A DNA stretch of 8,379 bases from an uncultured Acidimicrobiaceae bacterium (GCA_903919215.1 CAIXHI010000298.1:1-8379); one strand, 5' to 3'. Positions 1-7,244 are shown, numbered from the stretch's first letter. The notes: a model not told the origin generated them from the sequence alone. Made by a program: numbers and translations.

Positions 1-50
1 AGAAGGCCGCTCCGGTGAAGAAGGCCGCTCCGGTGAAGAAGGCTGCTCCC
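1..50 (+). repeat. 18-bp in-frame tandem repeat
   Basis: The unit AGAAGGCCGCTCCGGTGA is present exactly at 1-18 and 19-36. A third, diverged partial copy starts at 37. The unit length is six codons, so copy-number change would keep the frame. The array continues off the left edge, so its full copy number cannot be seen. Confidence 0.85.
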
Positions 51-59
51 TCGGCGTGA
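1..59 (+). CDS. C-terminal tail of a Lys/Ala/Pro-rich protein (5' partial)
   Basis: Reading from base 3, the frame encodes a tail built on the hexapeptide KKAAPV, repeated about two and a half times and ending in AAPSA before the TGA at 57-59. The first two bases are the end of a preceding codon, probably Lys. The stop overlaps the GTG start of tlyA by four bases (GTGA, 56-59), which supports a real coding end and coupling to the downstream operon. Basic Lys/Ala/Pro tails occur in histone-like and nucleic-acid-binding bacterial proteins such as mycobacterial HupB, but they are low-complexity and not diagnostic. The folded part of the protein lies outside the window, so no function is assigned. 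Confidence 0.7.
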   Translation, partial: KAAPVKKAAPVKKAAPSA

Positions 60-820
60 GCACGCCGCGTCGCCAACGGTTGGACGCGGAGATGGTTCGG
101 CGGAAGTTGGTCGCGAGTCGCACCGACGCGGCGCGTGCCATCGACGAGGCCCGAGTGCTCGTCAACGGCGCCATTGCCGACAAGGCCTCGCGTCTCGTGC
201 ACGCTGGTGACGCCGTCGTCGTCACCGGTGGACGAGCACGCTTCGTCAGCCGTGGTGGGGACAAACTCGACGGCGCTTTGGAGGCGTTCGGCCTGGATGT
301 CAGGGGTCTGCGCGTACTCGACGCCGGTGCCAGCACTGGCGGTTTCACGGATTGCCTGCTGCAGCGCGGCGCGTCGTATGTGGTCGCGCTCGATGTCGGG
401 CACGGACAGCTGCATCCGCGAATCCGTGGAGATCAGCGGGTCAAGGTGCTGGAGCGCTTCCACATCCGTGACGCGACACCAGAGGCGATCGGCGGTGTCG
501 TCGAGCTCGTGACGGCCGATCTGTCGTTCATCTCCATCACTCGCGTGTTGCCTGCGCTGGTCGGTGCATGTAGACCCGAGGGACATATGGTGCTGCTCGT
601 GAAACCGCAGTTCGAGGCGGGCAAGGTGGAGGTGTCACGTGGTCACGGTGTGATCACCGACCCGGAGATCCACGAACGCGTGCGCACGGAAGTGCATTCG
701 GCGCTCGAAGCGCATGGGTGTGTCGTGCTCGGCTGGATTGATTCGCCGATCACCGGTGGCGATGGCAATCGCGAATTCCTTGTGCACGCCATCACGCCGC
801 GGCAAGGATCTTCGGCGTGA
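56..820 (+). CDS. tlyA: TlyA-family rRNA 2'-O-methyltransferase
   Basis: The 254-residue protein is a TlyA/FtsJ-like methyltransferase that uses S-adenosylmethionine to methylate ribose 2'-hydroxyls of rRNA. In M. tuberculosis the targets are C1409 of 16S and C1920 of 23S, and methylation gives capreomycin sensitivity. An S4 RNA-binding domain spans about residues 7-65, with SR at 21-22 and VNG at 36-38. The methyltransferase domain follows, with the SAM-binding segment LDAGASTGGFT at 88-98. The catalytic set known from M. tuberculosis (K69, D154, K182, E238) aligns with K70, D155, K183 and E240. The linker that reads RAWV in M. tuberculosis reads ARFV here. The protein is about 14 residues shorter than the M. 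tuberculosis one, mainly at the C-terminus, so whether it modifies one or both sites is uncertain. The GTG start overlaps the preceding stop by four bases, and the end overlaps nadK the same way. Confidence 0.95.
   Translation: MSTPRRQRLDAEMVRRKLVASRTDAARAIDEARVLVNGAIADKASRLVHAGDAVVVTGGRARFVSRGGDKLDGALEAFGLDVRGLRVLDAGASTGGFTDCLLQRGASYVVALDVGHGQLHPRIRGDQRVKVLERFHIRDATPEAIGGVVELVTADLSFISITRVLPALVGACRPEGHMVLLVKPQFEAGKVEVSRGHGVITDPEIHERVRTEVHSALEAHGCVVLGWIDSPITGGDGNREFLVHAITPRQGSSA
804..808 (+). promoter_or_regulatory. Shine-Dalgarno site for nadK
   Basis: AAGGA lies inside the last codons of tlyA, eight bases before the nadK GTG at 817. It supports that GTG as the start and suggests initiation coupled to termination of tlyA translation. 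Confidence 0.6.
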
Positions 821-1680
821 GTTCCGTATTGCTGGTCGCCCATCATGAACGTGCCGAGGCGGGCACGCTCGCGCGCACTGCTGCCGAGTGGTTGCGCGGC
901 AATGGGCACCAGGTGTGGATGCTCGATGCAGACGCGCAAGCCCTCGGTCTGGACGACCTGTCCGCCGCTCGCGATCCGGCCGAGGCCGACCTCGTGGTCA
1001 CCCTCGGCGGCGACGGCACGATGCTGCGAGCAGTGCAACTGCTGCACGGTGTGGCGGTACCCGTGATCGGCGTGAACGTCGGCATGCTGGGGTATCTCAC
1101 CGAGGTCGAGCCCGACGCACTTGGGCACTCACTTGAGCGTTGGTTCGCCGGGCCTGCAGCGGGGCACTGGCAGATCGATGAGCGCATGCTGCTCGACCTG
1201 ATGCTCAGTCGCTCCGACGGTACGTCTGTCGGACGATGGACGGCGTTGAACGAAGGTGTCATCGAGAAGCTCGAGTCCGGGCACACCGTACGTCTGCAGG
1301 TGTCGATCGACGATGCGCCGTTCACGTCCTACGCCGCCGACGGGTTGATCCTGTCCACCCCGACGGGCTCGACGGCCTACTCGTTGTCGGCGCGTGGTCC
1401 GGTGTTGTCGCCACGGATGCGTGCTGTGCTCCTCACGCCCGTGTCACCGCACCAGTTGTTCGACCGCTCGTTGGTGCTCGACCCCACCGAAGCGATCGAG
1501 GTGGAGTTGCTGGGTCACCGCGCGGCCACACTGTCGGTGGACGGCCAGCCAGCCGCGACGCTTGCTGAAGGTGACAAAGTCTCGGTCGTGCCGTCTCAGC
1601 AGGTGGCCCGGTTCGTGCGCTTCGGCGAGCGCCGCTTCCACCAGATCCTGAAGGCCAAGTTCGGGTTGACGGACCGCTGA
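817..1680 (+). CDS. nadK: NAD kinase
   Basis: NAD kinase phosphorylates NAD+ to NADP+ in the cytoplasm using ATP or polyphosphate, and is the only de novo source of NADP. The 287-residue length is normal for the family. The GGDGT motif is at residues 64-68, and the segment NVGMLGYL at 87-94 is the usual continuation of the nucleotide site. ALNEGVIEK at 143-151 supplies the NE substrate-binding pair, and TPTGSTAYSLSARGP spans 181-195. The beta-rich C-terminal part includes VSPHQLFDRSLVL (209-221) and SVDGQ (240-244). One departure is Arg at 193, where most family members have Gly (SAGGP). The GTG start overlaps the tlyA stop as GTGA and has a Shine-Dalgarno site at 804-808. The stop TGA directly abuts the recN ATG. 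The tlyA-nadK-recN order is widely conserved in Actinobacteria. Confidence 0.96.
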   Translation: MSSVLLVAHHERAEAGTLARTAAEWLRGNGHQVWMLDADAQALGLDDLSAARDPAEADLVVTLGGDGTMLRAVQLLHGVAVPVIGVNVGMLGYLTEVEPDALGHSLERWFAGPAAGHWQIDERMLLDLMLSRSDGTSVGRWTALNEGVIEKLESGHTVRLQVSIDDAPFTSYAADGLILSTPTGSTAYSLSARGPVLSPRMRAVLLTPVSPHQLFDRSLVLDPTEAIEVELLGHRAATLSVDGQPAATLAEGDKVSVVPSQQVARFVRFGERRFHQILKAKFGLTDR

Positions 1681-3270
1681 ATGTTGTTGGAGTTGCACAT
1701 CGAATCGCTCGGCGTGATCGAGCATCTCGACCTCGTGCTCGGGGCCGGACTCACCGCGCTCACGGGTGAAACCGGTGCCGGTAAGACCATGCTGGTCGAG
1801 GCGATCAGCTTGCTGGTGGGCGGCCGCGCCGACGCGACCATGGTGCGCCCCGGTGCGTCCGAGGCGCGAGTGGAAGGGCGTTTCGTCGTTGATGACGACG
1901 AGTACATCGTCGCCAGGGTGATCCCGGCCGACGGCCGTTCGCGCGCCTATGTGAACGGTCGCCTGGCAACAGTGGGCAACCTTGCCGATCTGGGACAGCG
2001 CTGCGTCGATATCCATGGTCAGCACTCTCATCAGAGCTTGCTGTCGGCACCGGAGCAACGAGAAGCGCTCGATCGTTTCTGCCATACCGATCTGCAGCCG
2101 TTGCGATCGGCACGGGCCCACCTGACCGAGATCGATGCCGCGCTCGCCGCATTGGGAGGCGACAGCCGGTCGCGGGTTCGTGAACTCGACCTGTTGCGCT
2201 TCCAGGTGCAGGAACTGCAGTCGGCGGCGATCACCGGTGCCGAGGAAGACCGACAACTCGATGTCGAACTCGACGTGCTTGCCGGGGCTTTGGAACATCG
2301 CGAGGCGGGGATGATCGCTGTCGCTGCGCTCGCTGATGACGAAGGTGGGTTGGACTCGGTGGGCGTCGCGCTGCGGTCGCTTGCCGGAAGAGCGCCGTTC
2401 GCCGAACTCGAGGGTCGACTGCACACGCTGTCCGCCGAGATGTCGGACATCGGCGCCGAACTGCGCGCGCGTGCAGATGAGATCGAGGAGGACCCCGAGC
2501 GGTTGGCCGCGGTCCGCGATCGGTTGCAGCTGCTGCGCGACCTGCGGCGCAAGTACGGCGAGACATTGGCCGACGTGCTGGCGTTCCAGGACGAGGTGGA
2601 GACGAGGCTCGCGGAACTCGAGGGCTACGAGCTACGGGTAGAGCAGCTCGAACACGAGCGTGCGCTGGCCGAGACGGAGGAACGAACTGCCGCTGCGGTG
2701 GTCGCCACTACTCGGCGCGGCGGTGCCGGCGCCTTGGCTGCTGCTGTGCAGGAACACCTGCATGCGCTGGCCATGCCGCACGCGTCGGTCGCCGTGACGG
2801 TGGGGGATCACGATCCCGGCGATGAGGTGGCCTTCCTGCTCGCGGCCAACCCCGGGTCGCCGCTGTTGCCGCTCGCGCGGGTCGCCAGCGGCGGCGAGTT
2901 GGCCCGTTCGATGCTTGCGCTCCGGCTGGTGCTGACAGAGGCACCCGACACTTTGGTGTTCGACGAGGTCGATGCCGGCATCGGTGGATCGGCAGCGGTC
3001 GCAGTCGGGAGCAAGCTGGCCCAGCTCGGAACGCGGCATCAGGTCCTCGTCGTCACCCACCTCGCGCAGGTGGCGGCCTTCGCCGACTGCCACATCGTGG
3101 TCAGCAAGCTGGTCAGCGGTGGTACCACCGCTGCGGCGGCATCCGCCGTCTCCGGTGACGATCGGGTCGAGGAGGTGGCGCGGATGCTTTCCGGCGACCA
3201 ACTGGGCGACTCGGCACGTCGGCATGCTGCCGATCTACTTGAGCGTCGTCCGGAACGATCACGGCCGTGA
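1681..3270 (+). CDS. recN: DNA repair protein RecN
   Basis: RecN is an SMC-like ATPase that acts early in double-strand break repair, holding or organising broken DNA for RecA-dependent recombination. Walker A GETGAGKT is at residues 29-36, followed by LLVGGRAD (44-51) and the RecN-typical VDIHGQHSHQSLL (109-121). A long charged helical region, about 145-360, forms the coiled-coil arms. The C-terminal ATPase half has the ABC signature ASGGELAR (402-409), Walker B TLVFDE (424-429) followed by VDAGIGG, and the H-loop VVTH ending at His460. The motif EEVARMLSG lies near the C-terminus. At 529 residues it is shorter than the usual 550-590, but no motif is missing. The ATG immediately follows the nadK stop with no gap. 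The stop overlaps the murJ GTG as GTGA at 3267-3270. I see no LexA/SOS box, and regulation is probably from a promoter upstream of the window. Confidence 0.96.
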   Translation: MLLELHIESLGVIEHLDLVLGAGLTALTGETGAGKTMLVEAISLLVGGRADATMVRPGASEARVEGRFVVDDDEYIVARVIPADGRSRAYVNGRLATVGNLADLGQRCVDIHGQHSHQSLLSAPEQREALDRFCHTDLQPLRSARAHLTEIDAALAALGGDSRSRVRELDLLRFQVQELQSAAITGAEEDRQLDVELDVLAGALEHREAGMIAVAALADDEGGLDSVGVALRSLAGRAPFAELEGRLHTLSAEMSDIGAELRARADEIEEDPERLAAVRDRLQLLRDLRRKYGETLADVLAFQDEVETRLAELEGYELRVEQLEHERALAETEERTAAAVVATTRRGGAGALAAAVQEHLHALAMPHASVAVTVGDHDPGDEVAFLLAANPGSPLLPLARVASGGELARSMLALRLVLTEAPDTLVFDEVDAGIGGSAAVAVGSKLAQLGTRHQVLVVTHLAQVAAFADCHIVVSKLVSGGTTAAAASAVSGDDRVEEVARMLSGDQLGDSARRHAADLLERRPERSRP

Positions 3271-5690
3271 GCAAGATCGCCGTCGACGCAGGCGTTGCTG
3301 CGCAGGGAGCAGACGTCACAACCGGGATGCGTCGTGACACGGCGCTTGTGTCGCTGTGCACCTTGTTCTCGCGCATGACCGGCTTCGCCCGTGTGGTCAC
3401 CACGGCGGCGGTGCTCGGGAGCGGTGTGCTCGCCGACGTCTACCAAACGGCGAACATGATTCCGAACCTGCTGTTCGACCTCGTGGCTGGCGGTGTGTTG
3501 CAGGCGGTGCTGTTGCCGTCGTTCATCGCGGCTCGGCGCCTTGGGGGGAACGCTGCGTTGAGCGCCGCCACTCGCGCTACCGCCGGGGTGATCGTCGGCG
3601 GCCTGGGGATTGTGGCGCTGCTGGGAATGGCGCTGTCACCGCTGATCGCCCGATTGATGGTGGCCGCCGAGCCGAGCGCGGCCATCTCCGACGAGAAGAT
3701 CCGTCTGATGGTGCCGATGGTCCTGGTGTTCATCCCGCAGTTGGTGTGTTACGGGATCGCGACGGTGACCTGTGCGGCCCTCAACGCCCGTGGTCGCTAC
3801 GTCGCCGCAGCGCTGTCGCCGGCGGTGAACAACGTGATCGTGGTGGTCGCGTGTGTGTTGTTCCGGGCGTCGCGTCACGGTGCGGTTGCCGACCTGCGCC
3901 TCACCACGCTCCAGTTCGTGCTGATCGCCGCGGGCACGACCCTCGGTGTGGTCGCATTCAGCGTGACCCCGGCGATCGCGCTTGCTCGCACGGGCGTACG
4001 TTGGTGGCCGACGTGGAGCCCTGAGCATCCGGCCGTGCGCAGTATGCGCAGTTCGTTCGGCTGGGCGTCGTTGTCGATCGTCGGCACCCTGGTACCCACC
4101 GCCGCTGCGCTGGCGCTCGGCAACGGCGCTGCTGGCGGCGTCGCCGTCTTCGTCTATGCGTTCGCGTTCTTCGTGTTGCCCCACGCACTCATCGCCGTCA
4201 CGGTGGCGACGACCTTGGCACCGCGAGTGGCCGAGGGCTGGCAGGCGGGACACACCCGGGAAGTTCGGTTGGCGATCGATTCGGCGATGAAGGGTGCGGT
4301 ACCGCTGCTGGCCCTCGCAGGTGCTGGCATGGTGGCGTTGGCGTGGCCACTCACTCGACTGGTGGCGGCGGTCGGTCAGACCGCCAGTCAAGGGCAGGCT
4401 CCCATCGCACACACTCTGGCTGCGTTCGGCCCAGGTCTGCTGGGCTACGGCGTGTCGTTCGTGATGATCCGGGTGCTGTTCTCGCTGGGTGACGTACGCG
4501 TTGCTTCGTTGCTGATGATCGCAGGTGCTGTCGTCGGAGTGGTGGTGATGGTAGTGGCGTCGATGACGATGTCGGATAGTCAGCGTGCGGTGGCGCTCGC
4601 CATCGGATACGGAGCGTCGCAGACCGTTGCCGCTCTGCTCCTGGGAGCGCGGGTGCATCGGTTGACCCGAGCAGTGAGCCCCAGTCGCTCGGCCGGTCTG
4701 CTCCTCGAATCGGGTGTTGCTGCGGCTGCAGCCTGGTTCGCGATGTGGCAGGTGCAACGATTGTTCAGCACGCAAAGTGTGCACGCCCCGGCGGCGTTTG
4801 TCGCGGGCGGGATGACTGGGGTTGTCGTGTTCGCAGCGGTGATGACGTTGATGCGCGGGCGTGACCTGTGGGGTTGGCGCCGCCCGTGTGGTCTTCGCGG
4901 TGTGCGTCGCACCAACGTCGTCGGCGTCTCCAACTGCGGAGCGTGCCCGGCCTCGGTCGACGACCTGCAGCAACAGCAGGGCCGCGACGAGAATCACGAT
5001 GCCACCGGCCGCGTCGAGGAAGTAGTGGTTGGCGGTAACGACGACCGCGAACAGCGTGAGCACCGGATAGGCGAGTCCGAACCAGCGCGTCGTCCGATGT
5101 GTCGCGAACTTCCACATGACGATGCCGCACCACAGTGCCCAGCCGAAGTGCAGGCTGGGCATCGCGGCGTACTGGTTGGCGACGGCCTTGGCAACGGCGG
5201 ATTTATAGCTCCACAATCCACCGATCGTGTCGAGTGTGTCGACGAAACACGTCGGCCGCACAAGACCACCCTCGTGACCTATCACTGGGATATCGCCACC
5301 ACATTCGAGATACAGCCGGGGTGGGGCCAGCGGGAACGTCCAGTAACCGATGATCGCCAAGGCAGTGGTGAGACCAAGGAGGTTGCGCATCGCACGGTAG
5401 GCGCGGTGCCGCTTGATGTACATCCAGACCAGCAAGCCGACGGTGATGACGAAGTGCAGCGTGCCGTAATAGATGTTCATCAACCGGATGAACCATTCGC
5501 CTCCCAGGAACGCGTGCTGGATGGCTTGCTCGTGGAAGATGAAGATGTCCTTCTCCCACTCCACCAGCCACCCTGCGTTGCGGTAGGCGCGGCTCTTGCT
5601 GTTGCCTTGGTCGGCCAGGCCGCGGATCGTCTGGTAGACGTAATAGAAACCGCCCACGAGCGCGACCTCACGCAGCCAACCGTGCCGTGA
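3267..5690 (+). CDS. murJ: Lipid II flippase MurJ; stop codon missing at expected end (MurJ part about 3267-4880)
   Basis: MurJ (MviN) moves the peptidoglycan precursor lipid II across the cytoplasmic membrane. Residues about 25-530 form a MOP-superfamily protein with roughly 13-14 hydrophobic segments. Family hallmarks are SRMTGFARV (35-43), ANMIPNLLFDLVAGGVLQA (62-80), the central FIPQLVCYG (155-163) and ALNARGRYVAA (171-181). The last hydrophobic segment is about 508-528, followed by a basic MRGRD stretch. The ANMIPN...LVAGGVL form resembles actinobacterial MurJ. The GTG start overlaps the recN stop (GTGA, 3267-3270); an ATG at 3327 (residue 21) is an alternative. The frame has no stop until 5688-5690, giving 807 codons against the usual 500-550. 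The last 270 or so residues are the exact antisense of the PAP2 gene, lack hydrophobic segments and look like non-coding readthrough. Use of T in third positions rises from about 4872, as if the true gene ends there. An out-of-frame TGA at 4862-4864 would give a normal-length protein after a one-base indel. Confidence 0.85.
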   Translation: MSKIAVDAGVAAQGADVTTGMRRDTALVSLCTLFSRMTGFARVVTTAAVLGSGVLADVYQTANMIPNLLFDLVAGGVLQAVLLPSFIAARRLGGNAALSAATRATAGVIVGGLGIVALLGMALSPLIARLMVAAEPSAAISDEKIRLMVPMVLVFIPQLVCYGIATVTCAALNARGRYVAAALSPAVNNVIVVVACVLFRASRHGAVADLRLTTLQFVLIAAGTTLGVVAFSVTPAIALARTGVRWWPTWSPEHPAVRSMRSSFGWASLSIVGTLVPTAAALALGNGAAGGVAVFVYAFAFFVLPHALIAVTVATTLAPRVAEGWQAGHTREVRLAIDSAMKGAVPLLALAGAGMVALAWPLTRLVAAVGQTASQGQAPIAHTLAAFGPGLLGYGVSFVMIRVLFSLGDVRVASLLMIAGAVVGVVVMVVASMTMSDSQRAVALAIGYGASQTVAALLLGARVHRLTRAVSPSRSAGLLLESGVAAAAAWFAMWQVQRLFSTQSVHAPAAFVAGGMTGVVVFAAVMTLMRGRDLWGWRRPCGLRGVRRTNVVGVSNCGACPASVDDLQQQQGRDENHDATGRVEEVVVGGNDDREQREHRIGESEPARRPMCRELPHDDAAPQCPAEVQAGHRGVLVGDGLGNGGFIAPQSTDRVECVDETRRPHKTTLVTYHWDIATTFEIQPGWGQRERPVTDDRQGSGETKEVAHRTVGAVPLDVHPDQQADGDDEVQRAVIDVHQPDEPFASQERVLDGLLVEDEDVLLPLHQPPCVAVGAALAVALVGQAADRLVDVIETAHERDLTQPTVP
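4862..4955. other. Convergent murJ/PAP2 junction lacking in-frame stops
   Basis: This is where the rightward murJ and the leftward PAP2 gene should both end, yet neither frame contains a stop here. Both genes use the same codon boundaries (triplets starting at multiples of three), so each codon of one is the reverse complement of a codon of the other. A TGA at 4862-4864 lies in a different rightward frame. For PAP2, the nearest stops in the two other leftward frames, going left from this junction, are at 4765 and 4580. No hairpin with a T-tract, as expected for a bidirectional terminator, is visible. Confidence 0.8.
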
Positions 5691-5780
5691 CGGTCGATCG
5701 AGGCGATCTGCCGCGGTTGGCGACGGCTCGTCGGCGGGCCGCAGGCCAGCTTCCGTATCGGCCGTCGAGCTCATCCTCAC
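4866..5780 (-). CDS. PAP2/AUR1-like membrane phosphatase or phosphotransferase (3' end uncertain)
   Basis: This is an integral membrane protein of the type-2 phosphatidic acid phosphatase superfamily, close to the AUR1/inositol phosphorylceramide synthase-like group common in Actinobacteria. Such enzymes hydrolyse or transfer lipid phosphate groups at the membrane, but the substrate here is unknown. Conserved blocks are LVEWEKDIFIFHEQAIQ (72-88), FPLAPPRLY (149-157), MPSLHFGWALW (207-217) with catalytic His211, and ANHYFLDAAGG (250-260) with His252 and Asp256. About six hydrophobic segments follow a hydrophilic N-terminus of some 35 residues. The start is GTG at 5780 or ATG at 5774, 15 bases after the stop of the glycosyltransferase, so the two are probably one transcript. 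After residue 275 the sequence becomes Ala/Arg/Thr-rich with no stop. The end given here (residue 305) is an estimate, because the frame formally stays open to 3636, where the extension is antisense murJ and not credible protein. Confidence 0.85.
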
Positions 5781-5795
5781 GATGTTAGCCGTCGT

Positions 5796-7244
5796 TCACC
5801 CGCCGGTGGCGTGGCCCCCAGCGCACTCGGCGCCCTGCAGGAACCACACGACATAGCCATCGAACCCGGTCGCGACATAGCTGCGGCTGGCGAAATCGGA
5901 CAACTGCGCATTTGACGACATCGGGAACGTGCCGTACCCCAGCCCGGGAACGCCGGAGGTATCGATGAGCGCGGCCGGGGGGTGTGCTCGCAGGTCGGCC
6001 ATCATCCGTTCCTGGGCGCCGGGTGTCACTGAATCGGTGGCTGCCTGGCGGCCACCCGATCTGCCGGTGACGAAGTCGCTGTGGACGAGCGTTCCCGCTG
6101 TCGGCCGGTCGACGGCCACCAGCAACTCGGGGAAGGACCCCCAGACGAAGACGCGGTCGGTGGGTGCGGTGCATGAGTCGATGAGTGCGGCCACCGGAGC
6201 GGCATCACGGCGATCGCGAAACCACTGCGGGACGCACAGCGAGACGAACGAGAACGCGGCGGTGGCGGCGAGTGACCATCCCGCGAGCAGGCGCCATTTG
6301 GCGGTCCACGCAGCGATTGTCGGCCCGGCCAGCAGCGCCAATGGAGGCACGATCTGCAGCCAGTAGTGCCCGTAGAAGCGGAAACCGGCGGCGATCGACC
6401 CCAATCCGGTGAGGGTCCAGAGCCACAGGTCGAGCTGTCGGCGCAGTGTGTTCGCGAAACCGGCGAGCGCGCCGCCGACCATCGCCAGGTGTCGAAGCAC
6501 GAACAACAACAACGACATCGTTCCGCGTCCGAATGCGGTGCCGATACCGATCGCGGCGAACACGAACCCGGGGCTGCTCTTGAAGTTCCAGAACCAATAG
6601 TCGCTCCAGGGTGCCATCAGCGCCGCAGTGGACACGGCCGCGCACGCTCCGATGAGGTACAGCGCAATGCCGCGGTACCGCGCCGACATCCAACACGACA
6701 CAGCACCGGCAGGTATCGCGAAGATCCAACTCTGGCGCGAGAGGATGGCAACGCCGAGGAGCACACCTCCGAGCAGCGGCCAGTTGCGGCCTCGGCGGCA
6801 GGCGAGGATCGCGACAGTGGCCAGCGGCAGCGCGAAGTGGGCATAGTTGGCAGCGCCGGAGTCGGCCGGGGCGAGGGCCAACGAGCCGCCCACGTACAGC
6901 GCCGCAGTCCAGAGCGCGACCCGCCGACCGTGGGTCCGGGCGACCTCCGCAGTGAGCGCGACAACCGCCAGCGCAAGCAGCAATGCAGCGATCAGACGGG
7001 GTCCTCGCGGGTCGTTCGAGTTGGTGAGGTCGAACCACGCGGCATAGATGAACGGCGGGATCGGCGGTTTGCGATCCGCCATGTCCGCGTAGAGCCGGCC
7101 CCCGGCCACGATGGTGCGCGCTTGCACCGCGATCGCGGCCTCGTCCGGGTCGTACCAGCGACTGCTCAGCAGTGCTGGCAGGCGGAGCAGGACGCACGAA
7201 AGGCCCAGCACCCACAGGTCGCGGCGACGGCAGGGAGTGGGCAT
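5796..7244 (-). CDS. GT-C membrane glycosyltransferase, family 39-like
   Basis: The 482-residue polytopic protein resembles the GT-C fold ArnT/PMT-type (family 39) glycosyltransferases, which transfer sugars from polyprenyl-phosphate donors to acceptors on the outer face of the membrane. The N-terminal helix (about 10-27) is followed by the YDPDE motif (31-35), whose acidic residues are the likely catalytic or metal site, and then DRKPPIPPFIYAAW (57-70). Some nine to eleven hydrophobic segments extend to about 340, including FYGHYWLQIVPPLALLAG (290-307). A soluble C-terminal part carries RVFVWGSFPELLVAVDR (364-380) and ends near residue 482. The ATG at 7244 was chosen because the open frame further upstream lies antisense to the HAD gene and looks non-coding. 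The stop is 15 bases before the PAP2 start. The acceptor and sugar cannot be told from sequence; pairing with a PAP2 enzyme suggests envelope glycolipid or polymer work. Confidence 0.87.
   Translation of the reverse strand: MPTPCRRRDLWVLGLSCVLLRLPALLSSRWYDPDEAAIAVQARTIVAGGRLYADMADRKPPIPPFIYAAWFDLTNSNDPRGPRLIAALLLALAVVALTAEVARTHGRRVALWTAALYVGGSLALAPADSGAANYAHFALPLATVAILACRRGRNWPLLGGVLLGVAILSRQSWIFAIPAGAVSCWMSARYRGIALYLIGACAAVSTAALMAPWSDYWFWNFKSSPGFVFAAIGIGTAFGRGTMSLLLFVLRHLAMVGGALAGFANTLRRQLDLWLWTLTGLGSIAAGFRFYGHYWLQIVPPLALLAGPTIAAWTAKWRLLAGWSLAATAAFSFVSLCVPQWFRDRRDAAPVAALIDSCTAPTDRVFVWGSFPELLVAVDRPTAGTLVHSDFVTGRSGGRQAATDSVTPGAQERMMADLRAHPPAALIDTSGVPGLGYGTFPMSSNAQLSDFASRSYVATGFDGYVVWFLQGAECAGGHATGG

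Noticed and set aside
1..50. CRISPR array
   Set aside because: The repeats are 18 bp, contiguous without spacers, and in frame with a protein tail.
1444..2424. Leftward 326-codon open frame across nadK and recN
   Set aside because: It lies antisense to strongly conserved motifs of both genes, has no family resemblance or plausible start signal, and is explained by high-GC codon bias.
3636..4860. An Arg/His-rich C-terminal domain of over 400 residues on the PAP2 protein
   Set aside because: It is antisense to the conserved MurJ core, and its odd composition is what reverse-complemented Ala/Val/Leu-rich membrane codons give.
4880..5690. A new hydrophilic C-terminal domain on MurJ
   Set aside because: The stretch is the exact antisense of a well-conserved PAP2 gene in the same codon register, so its composition follows from that gene. 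It shows no recognisable motif.
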